Part shown: one piece after another, positions 1-11,599 of the stretch
Layout of the letters: each line of letters opens with the position of its first letter
Numbering within the stretch: the first letter of the stretch is position 1
Origin: Hyperoodon ampullatus
Lineage: Eukaryota > Chordata > Mammalia > Artiodactyla > Ziphiidae
Reading direction: 5' to 3'
Length of the DNA stretch: 64,000 nucleotides
Assembly (NCBI GenBank): GCA_949752795.1
Contig: OX457057.1
Location: forward strand, 3,400,632-3,464,631
Position numbers and translations under genes: made by a program
Notes under the pieces: model-generated
Database searches by the model: none
The model's input: the letters and a program-made list of their open reading frames with translations, nothing else
What the model was told of the DNA's origin: nothing

Positions 1-504
1 AAACCATCCAACATGCAATGCCATGTAAGGAATAGCAATTAATGCTGATGAACACCAGCACCACTGGGGAGTCCAGTAACAGGAGTGGTTATTTCTATGG
101 TCAGACTGCAGAAGGCATCCATCTCCTTGGCCATACTCTTTCTCGATGGGCGTCAGTGTCAACGGCATCCATCGCTGGGCATAATTTACAACAGGGAGAC
201 AAGACCGTTGCTCCCTGGCAGACTTGTGTCTTCCAATAGAAGCCAAACCAAGGATGTGGTGGCTCATCGGAATCTCATCCTTGTATTCAGTTGTAAGTCC
301 CTGTCACACCATTTTCTCTCATTGTGTGTGTTAAGCGGAATCCGTGTTCATTAAGTGTGTTGTCATCACCTGCCATCTGAAGCTGTTTCGGTCATTAGCA
401 GCTTCTCTATGTTTCTATAAATATTTAAACCACTGATACCTGGTAATCACCTTGCTGTAAAATTAGGCAAGATCAGAGGATGTAGATTTACTCTGGTCAT
501 AAAG
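1..504. other. Unassigned sequence, no gene seen
   Basis: No reading frame with a recognisable domain and no repeat family I can name with confidence. A short imperfect direct repeat is visible: 'ggcatccatc' at about 113-122 recurs at about 164-173, each followed within ten bases by a 'tgg..cata' motif. A TATA-like AT-rich stretch lies near 417-430. Together with 571-984 this could be a decayed LTR, but that is only a guess. Confidence 0.4.
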
Positions 505-570
505 CAAAAAACTAACACAACATTGTAAAGCAATTATACTCCAGTAAAGAATGTTAAAAAAAAAAAAAAA
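505..570 (+). mobile_element. L1 3' end, heavily 5'-truncated
   Basis: Contains the typical cetartiodactyl L1 3'-terminal phrase 'aactaacacaacattgtaaa', then 'actccagtaaag' and a 15-base A tail at 556-570. Only about the last 65 bases of an L1 are present, so this is a very short 5'-truncated insertion with no coding content. I did not find clear target-site duplications. Confidence 0.75.
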
Positions 571-984
571 GCTTGATCTTTAGTGCTCAAGTGCTTCTTG
601 CTGCCCAATGAAATGTGAGTAAACAGATTTGAATGTACATAGGAGTTTTTCTTTTGTTATGTCTTAAGCCAATAAAGCATTTGAATGCTTGCAGCTCTCA
701 CACGGATTGTCCTGTGTCTTCACGGCAGTGCTACTCCTGGCCAAACTTGGAGACAATTCTGAGTTGACTCCTTGGCTACATCGGCTACTCATCTCAACTC
801 TCGGACTCCCTCGTGATGACTCCGGGGAAGAGGAAACTCCCCAGTGGACCACGCTGACCATACCTCATATCCTTAGATTTGCAGACTGAGTATTCTGGAA
901 GATAACAGCCTTCTTAGAAATGATAGTGACCTCTTGCCAGATGAACAGAGTATGTTTCTGGCTAAGCAAAAATACAGAGGGTTT
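571..984. other. Unassigned sequence with AATAAA motif
   Basis: No coding exon is recognised. An AATAAA hexamer at about 671-676 lies shortly before 'gcttgcagctctcacacgg', which resembles the R/U5 part of an endogenous retroviral LTR. I cannot define LTR ends or a target duplication, so I leave it unassigned. Confidence 0.35.
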
Positions 985-1313
985 TTTAAAAAAATAAATT
1001 TATTTATTTATTTTGGCTGTGTTGGGTCTTTGTTGCTGCGCACGGGCTTTCTCTAGTTGTGGCGAGTGGGGGCTACTCTTCATTGCGGTGCGCAGGCTTC
1101 TCATTACGATGACCTCTCTTATTGTGGAGCATGGGTTCTAGACGCGTGGGCTTCAGTAGTTGTGGCTTGCGGGCTCCAGAGCGCAGGCGCAGTAGTTGTG
1201 GCGCACGGGCTTAGTTGCTCCGCGGCATGTGGGATCTTCCCAGACAAGGGCTTGAACCCATGTCCCCTGCATTGGCAGGTGGATTCTCAACCACTGTGCC
1301 ACCAGGAAAGTCC
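985..1313 (-). mobile_element. CHR-1/Bov-tA-like SINE, about 330 bp
   Basis: Read on the minus strand, the element starts at about 1313 with 'ggactttcctggtggcacag', a tRNA-Glu-derived head carrying a pol III A box, followed by a B-box-like 'gggttcaagccc'. It runs to an AT-rich 'ataaataaattta' tail at 990-1005. The middle has repeated 'tagttgtggc' motifs typical of the longer CHR-1 type. Imperfect target duplications are visible (agagggtttttt at 976-987, agagtgctttttt from 1315). Non-autonomous retroposon mobilised by L1; no protein. Confidence 0.9.
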
Positions 1314-2390
1314 AAGAGTGCTTTTTTCATTTTTTAACAAAAATCCAGCCGAGACCCCTGTGTTGGGTGTGGCAAGTCACTGTCATCTGGACTAACATCT
1401 CCACGTGACAAACATCACCAACTGGTCCCTCCACTTGTTCTGGGATCAAGGATTAGCCTCACGATCTTTCCCGGCACTGCAACCCAGGCAGTCACTGCCA
1501 GGTAACGGGATGCATGATGAAATCTGTTTGTGATCCTGGACATTAACTATGTTTCTTTAATTAAAATGGGATATCTTTTTCCTGTAAAGAAATCCTTCTA
1601 CATCTGGGCAGGGAATTCTCATACATTTGCAATCAATATTTACATTCACTCATCAAAAGCTCTGCTGCCTTTTACAATCGCCTTAGTGAGTCTGGCTGGT
1701 ATTTGGAACAACATCCCTCTGAGCCTGTATGCCCGTGACCGAACTTCCACGTGGAGGTGGGGGCTCGATCCAAGCCACAGGGATTTAGAGACAAGCTGGG
1801 TGAGAACCACACCTTCTATATCTGGACCTGCTGCTCCGTCAGCCTCCGTTCCTTCACACACCCAAACACACGTACCATCCTCACTGGTCTGCAATGAGTC
1901 TGTCTGGCTCAGAGAAGACATTTGACAGGAGGTATTTATGACGCCTGGGATCACCTGTGCCTTTCCTCTCCCTGAATCCTTACACCCAATACGGCACCTT
2001 GCATGTGGCAGACTGACTGTGAGTCATGAGTGTTTATTGCCTCTGCCTCTATGGAAAGAGTTTGTTTTTAATCTCATTTCCCCAAAGTAGGATTTACACC
2101 AATAGCGTTGATCCTTCTGTTCTGAAGCAGAAACCATGGAGATCAAGGAGGGTGGGTCAGTCTCCCTGCCCCGCTGGCTTCTGCCCTCCGATTCTGGCAG
2201 TAACGGAGATGTTCTCTCTGGTCTGCACCTGTGCTCTGGACATACTGTCAGGCTCTGAGAGGACCACTTATGCGGCTGCAGTCCATTCGTGGGGGGTGAG
2301 GGGTGATGATGCTATGGGCGTGGCAGAACATTCCAAGATACAACCAGCTTTTTCAGAAAGATTCTTACACAAAATGCTTCATTGTGTGCT
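1314..2390. other. Unassigned sequence, no gene seen
   Basis: Unique-looking DNA. Open frames of about 100-175 codons exist on both strands, but they overlap each other and show no domain, signal peptide or conserved-looking motif. I see no exon structure. Confidence 0.45.
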
Positions 2391-2545
2391 TGCCTTAGGT
2401 TGGGCACAAAAACACAGATTGGGTGGCTTAAACCACAGACGTGTATTTCTCACAGTTCTGGAGGTTATAAGTCCAGATCAAGGTGCCGGCAGGCAGATTT
2501 GGTTCCTTGACACTGCAAGGGAGGTGTCAACATTCCCACTTCTCA
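2391..2545 (-). mobile_element. MLT1-type MaLR LTR fragment
   Basis: The run 'gggtggcttaaaccacagac', then 'tctcacagttctggagg', 'aagtccagatcaaggtgcc' and 'ggcaggcagatttggttcc' is the reverse complement of the 3' part of MLT1 LTRs. Only part of an LTR is preserved; the right boundary is approximate. MaLR elements are ancient non-autonomous ERVL relatives. Confidence 0.7.
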
Positions 2546-4779
2546 AGACGAGGTGAGTAGGCCTGGGGTGACCACTCTGACCCCAGGCCTCACTTTACTG
2601 CTGAGCTTGTGTCTTTAGCCCGTACCTCACTCTGCTTCTTCCAGGACTTTTGAACAAGTGCCGAATCACAAACACTTCCCCTCATGAAAAAAGAAGAGGA
2701 TCAAAAAAGAGATTCCCTGAGGGACCCCAGAATTTGGGGAGCTGGGCAGTGCTATGCCATTTGGACAGTGGCACACATTCTGGTGAAATTCTACACAGCC
2801 TCTAAGGAGCAGAGGCAAGCGAGGGAGGGGCGGTGTTGAGTGGCCCACGTGACACCGGGTCCAGCTCCCCTCCTGGGCCTGCGCTTCAGGTGGGGGCAGT
2901 GGGGATGGGTCTGCCTTTCACATCCCAGGGGCTCAGAAGGGGTGACCTTCAGAGCCTGTAGACCTGCCAGCTCAGGCAGTAGATGTCTGCACCTGCCGGC
3001 CTGAGAACAACTTGGCCTGTGATGAAAAGCCTCTCCGGGCAGCTTGCCACACCTGCAGGGTGGCACCAGCCACTCTGGGTACCACGTTCTCAGTGAAGCA
3101 GGAGCCCGCATTCCAGCGAACCCACGGCCAAGCAGGGAGGCAGGGAGTTTCCAGCTCATTTCCCTGCATTATCTGTAGGGATAATAGATAGGGGTCTGTA
3201 GATAAACAAACAAACAAAAAACAATAATAGCTCTTGTGGTGTTTTAATTGACATTGGCTGTGTTTTAATTAGTAAAAGGAAGAGGAGAAGGGAGGTCTGA
3301 GAGGACTCTTCTCTAACTGCCACCTTCTCCCAAGTGTTTACACGGCCTCCCTGGGAAGGGGCGGCAGCTTTTTATTAAACACAATTCCCTCACAATCAGT
3401 GTCTCTTCTCGAATCTAAGTCAAGGCACCAGGTTAACCTCTTGGGTCTAGAAAATAGCATTTGTTTGTTAAATGAACACCCAGGCTCTGTTGCTTGGCAC
3501 AGTCCAAGAGTCCTGGGAAAGGCAATTTTCGGATTTAAAAGCAGGTTCTGTCTTAGAGGGAGAGGCAAGCAGAGGGTGTGTGTTGCAGGGGGACAGCTTC
3601 CCAGACAGGTCAGAGCGGCTCGAATCCCAAACCCACCTCCAAGAAGCTGTGGAATCTGGGACAAATGGTCCCCCCTCTGATGAATTTCTTAACTGAGGCC
3701 TCTAGATAGATTTACAGGGGCAGTGCGGGGTTGGTGGGTGGACTCATCTTTGGAATCTGGGGTGACAGGATGTTATGTTTAACAAACAGTCACAGGGGTT
3801 AAAGGAAATGATAAAACCCTGGATGCTCTCGACTCTTAGATTCTATGATTTTATTTCGTGGGGAAAACTCATTCAGATAAAAACCAAACAGGCGCATAAC
3901 GTGTAATAACATTGGAATCACTGGCAGAACTTTCAAGCTGCGTCCATTTATCTCGGTGTTTATCAAGCTCCTACTCCAGGGCAGCCCGAGGCCCAGAATC
4001 CCAGCCCACAGATGAACAAGCAGGAGTTTGATAAAGCAGACCCGCCCCTGGCTGTTTTCTCCATTGGAGATGCTGTCCCTCCAACCTGGTGTGGCCAGAC
4101 CTCCGGTCCAGCTACTCCCCCACCCCCACCCCCCGTCCTCGTCAGCTTCCTCACCGTGTACGTGCTTTTATATTTCTATTTATCCAAACATAAGTCAGGC
4201 CACCTTACTCCCGGCCTTGCACTGCCCTGAGAACCACCCGCACGCTCCTCACCTGGGCCTCCTGGGCAGCCCCGTCCCGCCTCACGTGGCAAAGGACCCC
4301 CAGTTCAATTGGTGGGCGTGGGACCCCAGTATTATCCCGCCCCCCCCCCCCCCCATGATTCCAAAGTGCAGGCAGGGTGGCTACTGCTGTCAAGGGGAAG
4401 GAGGTCAGCTGAGTTTGGATGGGGCTGGGGCTGCCCGAGTGTGTGGCTCCCCTGTTGGGTTAACTGTGGGCCGCATACAGAACAGTAGAGCAAGGAAGGA
4501 CAGGCAGACAGAGAAGAGCAGGAGCGAAGCGCAGAGGCAGGAGGGAGGTCCCGAGTTTGAGCAGAGCCGGGGGGGTCTCATCCACGGGAGTGGACCCCGC
4601 CCAGGAGGGCTGAGCAGCCCTGGCCACCTGTGCCGGCCACACCGAGGGTTTGAGCTGCCAGTGCCACTGCTGACCCTAAAGACACTGAGAAGCCACCAGA
4701 GGAAGAAGTGGCGCTTCTGTCACACACTCCACTTTTTCCACCACAAATACTCCAAATAAGCCCCACCAAGTTATGGGAA
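2546..4779. other. Unassigned GC-rich sequence, no gene seen
   Basis: No repeat or exon is recognised. The stretch is moderately GC-rich with C-runs at about 4120-4134 and 4338-4354. A 243-codon plus-strand frame (4028-4759) is proline/serine-rich and overlaps frames in the other directions, as expected by chance in stop-poor GC-rich DNA. Confidence 0.45.
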
Positions 4780-5053
4780 TGCTGTGTGTGTGTGTGTGAG
4801 TGTGAGTGTGTGTGTGAGTGTGTGTTGTGTGAGTGAGTGTGTGTGTGAGTGTATCTTTGAGTGTGTGTGCTGTGTGTGTGTTGTGTGAATGTGTGAGTGT
4901 GTGTGTTGTGTGTGTGAATGCGTGTGAGTGTGTGAGTGTATGTGTTGTGTAAGTGTGTGTGTGAGTGAGTGTGTGTGGTGTGTGAGTTGTGTGAGTGAGT
5001 TTGTGAGTGTGTGTTTTGTGAGTGTGTGTTTTGTGAGTGTGTGTGTGTGCACG
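4780..5053. repeat. Compound (GT)n / (GTGTGAGT)n array
   Basis: About 270 bp built from GT dinucleotides interrupted by GA, giving higher-order units such as 'gtgtgtgagt' and 'gtgtgttgtgtgagt'. The interruptions are not random: 'tgtgagtg' and 'tgttgtgtg' recur across the array. Translating the minus strand gives Thr/His/Ser-rich frames of up to 210 codons, which are an artefact of the repeat. The array is likely length-polymorphic. Confidence 0.97.
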
Positions 5054-7619
5054 CAAGTGGGGAGAGGGAGTGGCAGGTAGGCGATGGGAGGGAGAGGGAT
5101 GTGCGCAGGTGTGAGGAGACCTTGTGGTGCCCTGATTCACCTACGACAGAAACGTGTCGCCGCCGGTGATTTGCCCCCACACCTGGATCCTTATGCCCGA
5201 GGCAGCCCATCCTAAGTCTGGCTTGGTTTTTCTTTCGACAGTGCTCTAGTTTGTCAAAGTCCCTTAAGTGTGGTCAGCCCTGAGCAGGGCAGTGGTGGCC
5301 AAGAGCTGCTGCTTTGTTTGGGAGACAGTTTGGCATCTTCCCCTGGGTGCCAGTAAACTGGGTCTCCAGATTGTCACCAAGTGCATCACCTTTTAGGAGC
5401 TGAGGCAGGAGTTGACCAACGACACTCAAACAGCTCCTGTTTTTTGTTTTTCTTTTTTATTAATTCAATCCAGCAAAGACTGTTACCTCCCTCCTTCCTC
5501 CCTTCTTCTCCTTCCCTCCCTCCCTCCCTCCTGCAGACAGTAGGCATGGGGCATTCTTGCAGGCTGGGAGGATGGAGCAGGGAGCGGGAAGGGAAGCCCT
5601 CCTGCCCGTGGGGTGCGGGGTCCAGAGGAGGGCACTTTGGATCTCGACTGTCCCACTGAATTGATCCGCCAGCCCCCTTCCCCACCCAGGCCCCTGTCAT
5701 CAGGAAATGTGGTGGAAGGGGCTCTATTGCCTCCCTGAAAGCCACCAATACAAAGTTGCCCAGGACTGGAACACTGACAAAGTCCTCAAACAAAGCAGGA
5801 GGGCCGTCCTGCTGGATGGAACCATTCTGCACCTCACCCTGCCCTCTCTTTGCTCTCAAATCCCCTGGCACATCTGCTGTACTCTGCAGAATCCTAGACC
5901 CTTATCTTACCCTCTCCTTCCTTCTCCCACCAGACAAAGAATAAATAACGGAGCCTTCTTAAGAAACCCATTTCCACCTGTGACAAGAACACTGGGGTGG
6001 CTGGGACACACTGCCCACCACCCTCCCATCAGCTGAGTGACCAGGGACCAGCCCCACATGCCCATTCCTCAGTAGCTCATCTGGAGAGTCAGAGAAGGCG
6101 GCTCCCTGAAAGGCTCTTGCATGTGCACATTTCCTGGAAAACCCTTCTCCTGGATGACTTCTGGTCGCCAGCAGCTGATCCGATGACCTCATTAGGTACC
6201 GCTCTTGCCTTATAGCCTGTATCCATCTGCATTTTCCTTCCTGCTTCTCTTACTAGACTGTCAGCTCTAAGAATGCAAGGTCCACATTTGTATCCCAATC
6301 ACCTCAAACAACGTCCAGCGCTTCGTGAACGCAAAGTAAATACTGGTGAAGGGGTCAAGAAATTCATGGCTTCATTAACGGATGCAGCTCACAGACGGTT
6401 TGTGTGCTCATTTCTGTAAAACGTTAGAAAATATGATTCTGAGTCAGGAACGTGAGATGAGTGTCAGACCTGGCTCCTGCACATGGCAGCTCTGCCAACC
6501 TCAGAGCCCACAAGCGTGAGAGCGACGTGCATCAGGCTGGGATGAGGCAGCCAGACAAACACAAACCAAGACGGGTCGTGGAACACTAGCTGAGAAATAA
6601 CAAAGTATGCTCCATGCAGAGTTAGGATTAAATGCGGGTGAAACTTACATCTTGCCAAACCGCCTTCAACGAAATTGTGCAACACAGGCCAGGAAACAGG
6701 AACCTTTCTGACTTTTGGAGGGACAAGAAGCCCATGAGTGATGCTATCACAAGGATTTCCAATCAGCAAGCAAGAAATGGTACTTTTCTGACGCCTCCTG
6801 CACACAAGAAGAGTCCCAAGATAATGCTTGCTGTCCTCTGAGTGCCTTTCTGATGGGCAAAAAAAAATGTTTGATTTTCTTCTAATAGATATGTCATTTT
6901 ACTTCAAGTGTCCAGTCCTATTGACCCAAGGAACCTCAATTTCAGAGCCATTAAAATCTAATTTTCCACACGGTGCCCCCCAGAGATTGACTAACTTTCA
7001 AAGAATAATATTTTCTTTTCAAAAATGTTGCATATCTCTCTCTCTCTATTTTTTTTTCTTTAAAACAGGTCGGGAAATATTGCTGTCAGCTTCTCCATTG
7101 TTACTCTCCCCAGTGTCTTTCGTGCAAAAGAACATAAAGGCTCCTCTGACAAAGTAAGATTTGGTCACCATGGAGGGAAGGCTGTATTTTTGTGATATAT
7201 TATATTTACGTGGCTAACTGATATATTATAAAAGACCTACTGTCATGTTTTGCCATCAAGAAAGCAGGACAGAAGGCTCAAGGTTATTCGTCTTGGGAAA
7301 TAACAGATGTGTCAAAAACTAAGCAGAAAAATGCTTCTGAGGAGAGAGTGTCTTCTTGCAAATTTCAGGGACTCTTCGAACTCTACAGGTTAGCTTTTTT
7401 TTTTTTTTTTTTTCAAGTGTTAAACTAAACACTCTATTTGAAATTCTGAGATTAGAGCACCTAATGAAAGGCCACGCAGGCAAGTGTCCACAGACCCCTA
7501 TACGGAGAGCTCAGTCAATTGATGAGAGTGACCTGGCTTCCCTCACATGGGGCCACCTGGCTGCCCTCACACGGAGCCAGTTAAACTTTCTCCTTTACAC
7601 CTGATGGCAAAGTGGAAGC
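5054..7619. other. Unassigned sequence with CT tract and T run
   Basis: No supported gene. Landmarks are a CCTT/CCCT polypyrimidine tract at about 5490-5531 and an unanchored T run at about 7388-7410 that is not attached to a recognisable SINE or L1. Several 60-160-codon frames occur, none with a recognisable motif. Confidence 0.45.
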
Positions 7620-7835
7620 CTGGAACCGATAAGGGACATTCGTGGACAAAATTGGACAACTTAAATAAGGTCTGGAGCTGAGCTGCTAGCATCGTCTCAA
7701 GGTTAATTTCCTAGTTTGGGTAATTGTACTCTGGCAGCTGGGTGAAGGGTTTAAGCGGATGATCTGTACTGTTGTTGCAACTTTCCTGTAAGTCAAAAAC
7801 GACTTCAAGATGAACATTTCAAAGGAAGGTGTACT
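7620..7835 (+). mobile_element. Old L1 3' UTR fragment
   Basis: Features of old L1M 3' UTRs appear in order: 'ggacattcgtggacaaaatt', 'ttaatttcctagtttggg', 'taattgtactctggcagc', 'gatgatctgtactgttgttg' and 'caactttcctgtaagtc'. There is no poly(A) tail, and divergence is clearly higher than in the younger L1 tails elsewhere in the window. No coding content. Confidence 0.65.
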
Positions 7836-7894
7836 GAGTATATTCAGAAAGGTTGGAAAGCAAGAGAGCAAAGTACCATCAAAATTAGCACAGG

Positions 7895-8102
7895 AGGGCT
7901 TCCCTGGTGGCACAGTGGTTTAGAGTCCGCCTGCTGATGCAGGGGAGACGGGCTCGTGCCCTGGTCCAGGAGGATCCCACATGCCGCGGAGCGGCTGGGC
8001 CCGTGAGCCATGGCCGCTGAGCCTGCGTGCCCGGAGCCTGTGCTCAGCAACGGGAGAGGCCACAACAGTGAGAGGCCCGCGTACCGCTAAACAAACAAAC
8101 AA
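7895..8102 (+). mobile_element. CHR SINE (cetacean type), full length
   Basis: Full-length tRNA-derived SINE: head 'gggcttccctggtggcacag' with A box, B-box-like 'gggctcgtgccc', body through 'cacaacagtgagaggcccgc', and a tail of (AAAC)n rather than pure A at 8090-8102. It is flanked by perfect 14-bp target duplications 'aaaattagcacagg' at 7881-7894 and 8103-8116. The right copy is also the left target duplication of the L1 that follows, so the SINE landed in the L1's own target site. Open frames over this interval are shadows of the SINE. Confidence 0.95.
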
Positions 8103-8117
8103 AAAATTAGCACAGGA

Positions 8118-8757
8118 TGTATGTACCACATCTTCTATATCCATTCCTCTGTCGATGAATATTTAGGTTGTTTCCACGTCTTGGGTATTGTAAATACTAC
8201 TTCAATGAACACTGAGGTGCATGTAATTATGTTTTTTTTTTCCTGGATATATGCCCAGGAGTGGGATTGCTGGGTCATGTGGTAGTTCTATATTTAGTTT
8301 TTTTAAGAACTAAATTATGCCATTTACAGCAACATGGATGGATCTAGAGATTATCATACTAAGTGAAGTAAGTCAGACAGAGAAAGATGAATATATGATA
8401 TCACTTATATGCATAATCTAATAAAAAATGATACAAATGAACTTATTTACGCAACAGAAACGGACTCACAGATCTAGCAATCAAACTTCTGGTTACCAAA
8501 AGGGAAATGTGGGTGAGAGAGAGATAAATTAGGAGATTGGGATTGACATATACACACTACTATATATAAAATAGATAACCAACAAGGACCTACTGTATAG
8601 CACAGAGAACTCTACTCAGTATTCTGTAATAACCTATATGGGAAAAGAATCTGAGGAAGAATGGATATATATATATATACACACACACACTCACTTTTCT
8701 GTACACTCGAAAATAACACAACATTGTAAATCAACTATATTCAATAAAAGTTTTCTT
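8118..8757 (+). mobile_element. 5'-inverted (twin-primed) L1 insertion
   Basis: 8118 to about 8308 is L1 ORF2 C-terminal sequence in reverse orientation ('catcttctatatccattcct', 'gagtgggattgctgggtcat'). From about 8312 to 8757 the L1 continues in forward orientation ('cagcaacatggatggatcta') to the 3' end ('caacattgtaaatcaac', 'caataaaag'). The two parts are adjacent in L1 coordinates with roughly 45 bp missing, the hallmark of twin priming. The target duplication 'aaaattagcacagg' (8103-8116) recurs as 'aaaatagcacagg' at about 8759-8771. A (TA)/(CA) microsatellite lies at 8664-8692. No intact ORF. Confidence 0.92.
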
Positions 8758-8771
8758 AAAAATAGCACAGG

Positions 8772-10389
8772 ATACAAGAGCCAGGGAGTGCCTCCTTCAA
8801 AGACTCCTTTTGTAGGATGTCCTCAAGTCAGTGGGGGCAATGCTAGAGTGATGCCACCAGAGCAACATCACCTGAATGTGTGGCTTCTGTCTATGACCAG
8901 CTGTGGCTCTCGTGTGCAACCTGACTCCAGGGAAAATTCTGCACCTGCTCTGGAAGAGTCATGAAAGAAGACACGTTGTCCATCAGTGGGGGGAGGGGTG
9001 TCACAGCAGCATGTGGAAGCACTGAGCGCAAGGTGGTTGCCCAGGTGTAGGTGCCCAGTAAGTCCTCACTAGGTTGAAGCCTGCAGGTCAAGTCATGGCC
9101 AGTGAACTCACTAGTCACGTGACTTCCAGAAGCCTAATTCCCAAGGATAAACCTCCAATCAAAGGAGGGTGTGTGGAGTGGTCTAAAGCACTGATATCAT
9201 AAAAGAGGGCAGTTTTACACAATCACAAACATGATACAAAGGGAAAGAGCTGATTCACAGTCCATGTCTGGGGTCCAGAGGGGAGGTGAAGTTAGCAGCA
9301 AAAATTTGAGATAAGGGCCATCATTTTCAAATGGCACATTTCACAGAAGCCCAGGTGGGTTTGAAATGGGACAGTGCCTCCAACGGGGCCCAAGCGGCCC
9401 TGGGATGACCGTCAACTCCTCCCATCTCCCAAGAGATGAGTTTTTCTTCTGCTCCTTGGATTTATGTAAAATTAAATAAGCTTGAGTTCCCTTTGGGCTC
9501 TGCACGTCAGTGCTCTGAGGAGTCCTTAAACCAGCCCTTGGCTCAGGAGAGCCTCCACAAAGGGACCAGGGAGGGGCCACAGCGCAGGGGGAGGCGGATG
9601 TGGAAGGGGCCATTCTCACCCTTCTCTGCCCAGTCCTCGCCATGCAGCTGGGCAAGTGACCCTCCCCCCACTCGATGTGTGTCTCCTCAGAGCCACTGTG
9701 GATCACAGCTCTGCTGTGCTGGGTGATGTGAGGAAGCTCCTGCACACACCTGGGGTGATGTGTGGGAGACTCTGTAAATGTTGGGCGTTGTTATTACTAT
9801 TTGTGATCCTGGTACCACCAGCAGGGACACAGGGTTCGCAACACAGACAGATCTAAGTTGAGACCCCCAAACAGGAGGAAAACCAAAGCCAAGAGTACTC
9901 AGCTGTTTTGCTTTTCTGCACCAAGAGAGCGCACAGAGCGGGTGAGGATTCTGAAGGACAAAGCTGCCAGGAGGAGCCCAAGAGGCTGGGTTTGGGAAGA
10001 GGACACTGCAAGAAGGACAGAAATTATTCCAGCCAATAAGCCAGAGATGCAAGCGGGTTCCGCTCAGGGATGCCGTCTGTCCAGACCCACCAGCTCACCC
10101 CTCTTCTGCCCACCCAAACCCCTCTCTGAGCGCCCTCAACATTTATTCTATAAACGTGGAAGACAGCGGTATTGCTTGCGATGCATAAACCTCCTTCTCA
10201 AAATGATTTCAGGAGGCTTGAACTAATACAACATAAAAATAAGACACCTTGGAACAAAGATGTGGAAAAGTCCTTTGAAATTACTTATGAATGCTTCTGA
10301 AAAGTCATTTCAGCAAGTACTAAATGCATGCACCCTTCAAGAATTGTCTTTATTTCCAGTGTGCAAGCACGCTTCTTCAAATCACCTTA
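8772..10389. other. Unassigned sequence, no gene seen
   Basis: No supported gene. About 9750-9802 ('ctgtaaatgttgggcgttg', then 'ttattactattt') resembles the end of an antisense MIR, but it is too short to call. Frames of up to 134 codons on both strands have no recognisable domains. Confidence 0.4.
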
Positions 10390-10600
10390 GTGGGCGTTTA
10401 CTGTGTGTCTGGGTGTTTTCCTCAAGTTACCCATTGAGTCCCCACAAGAAGGCCAAGAGACAGGTATGATCATTGGTCTCATTTCATATATGCGAGCGTG
10501 GAAACTCAGTGGGGTTCAGTCACCTGCTTGAGGTCATGGGGCTCGGCAGCGGTAGAAGCGAGTCCAAGACCAAGCCCCCATGTTCTGTGCTGTCCTGTGA
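10390..10600 (+). mobile_element. MIR SINE fragment
   Basis: Matches the MIR order of motifs: 'ttactgtgtgtctggg' (cf. ttactatgtgccaggc), 'gtccccacaagaaggcc', 'gtctcatttcatatatg', 'gaaactcagtggggttcagt', 'acctgcttgaggtcatgggg', ending 'agtccaagaccaagcccc'. The degree of decay fits this ancient mammalian family. Boundaries are approximate. Confidence 0.7.
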
Positions 10601-11599
10601 GTCAAGACAACAGAAAGCCTCGCTTTTCCAGGGATAGGCATCCTTGGCATCTACCTCCTTGCACAGAGAAGACACTCAATAAACTCAATAAACACTCTTG
10701 GACTCAGGGAAGCCAGTTGGACTCTGAACTATCAAGCTCTTATTGTTACGATACCCTTATCAATGTCCCAGTTGAGTTTTGCACTGTTAGGGCCCCGTGT
10801 GGGGACTAAGGAGGGAGGGGAGAGCCTGGCACTGGGCTGTCTCTTCTCACTCTGAATATTTAGCAATGTTCATCACGCCCAGCCCATGTGTCTAACAAAG
10901 TTGAAAATTTAAATTCTCATTAGGTAGAAGAGTCTGTTCCATACTTATTTCATCTGGGTAAGAAGGCTGGAGTGAGTGCAATCAGACGGAATTTGCTTAA
11001 GTGTCTTTGGAGGTACACGCCAGGGCATGCAGCTGCAGCCTGATGGTGTCCTGCATTTGGACCTTTCCTCAAGGCCATCTGTTTCCCCAGAACGATGTTT
11101 CCCTACATCATGCTATACATACCTTCCCTCTGTCTCACATACACAGTGACACACGCTCACACATAAACACAGTACATGTAATCAACATTTCCATGTGGAC
11201 AAGTTCATCTGAGTATAATCTGAGCTAAGAATCTAAGTTTGGTCCAAAGAAACCCCCATGTCCTGGGTAGTGTGAGTGTGCAGGTGCACACACATACACA
11301 CACACACATCTCCCTAACTCTGCCACAGACCCCCGGGTCCTCACTTGATGCATAGAAGGTCATCACACACTCAGAGCCATGATGATTTCTTTGCTCTCAT
11401 TCATCAGACCCAACAACCTCTTTCTGACTAGAGGAAGAGGAAAAGCTGCTGTATCACTTTCAGCTCGAAGGTAAAACTTCAAGGACACATCCAGTCACCT
11501 CAAGAGCAATAGGGCTTAAATCGAGCCCAAGCCCACCAGCCAGGAGTCTCCTCTCCTACACACTGGCCTTCTCATCCCTGCGGGTCCCCTCACTCCCAT
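10601..11599. other. Unassigned sequence with short (CA)n
   Basis: No supported gene. A short CA-rich tract lies at about 11285-11308 and smaller CA patches occur around 11140-11170. Nothing else is recognised. Confidence 0.45.

Noticed and set aside
4100..4700. Possible CpG island or promoter
   Set aside because: GC-rich, but CpG dinucleotides are sparse by eye and no transcription start or exon follows.
4028..4759. 243-codon plus-strand open frame
   Set aside because: Proline-rich translation of GC-rich DNA with C-runs, no domain and no conserved-looking motifs; overlaps other frames.
4578..5210. Minus-strand frames of 93-210 codons rich in Thr, His and Ser
   Set aside because: They are translations of the (GT)n array; all three reading frames stay open because the repeat lacks stops.
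7896..7960. tRNA-like pol III A and B boxes, possible tRNA gene
   Set aside because: They belong to the tRNA-derived head of the CHR SINE; there is no complete cloverleaf or acceptor stem.
7844..8166. Overlapping 60-75-codon frames on both strands
   Set aside because: They translate the CHR SINE; the same peptides recur at the other SINE copies (19.2, 20.1, 26.6, 43.4 and 47.7 kb).
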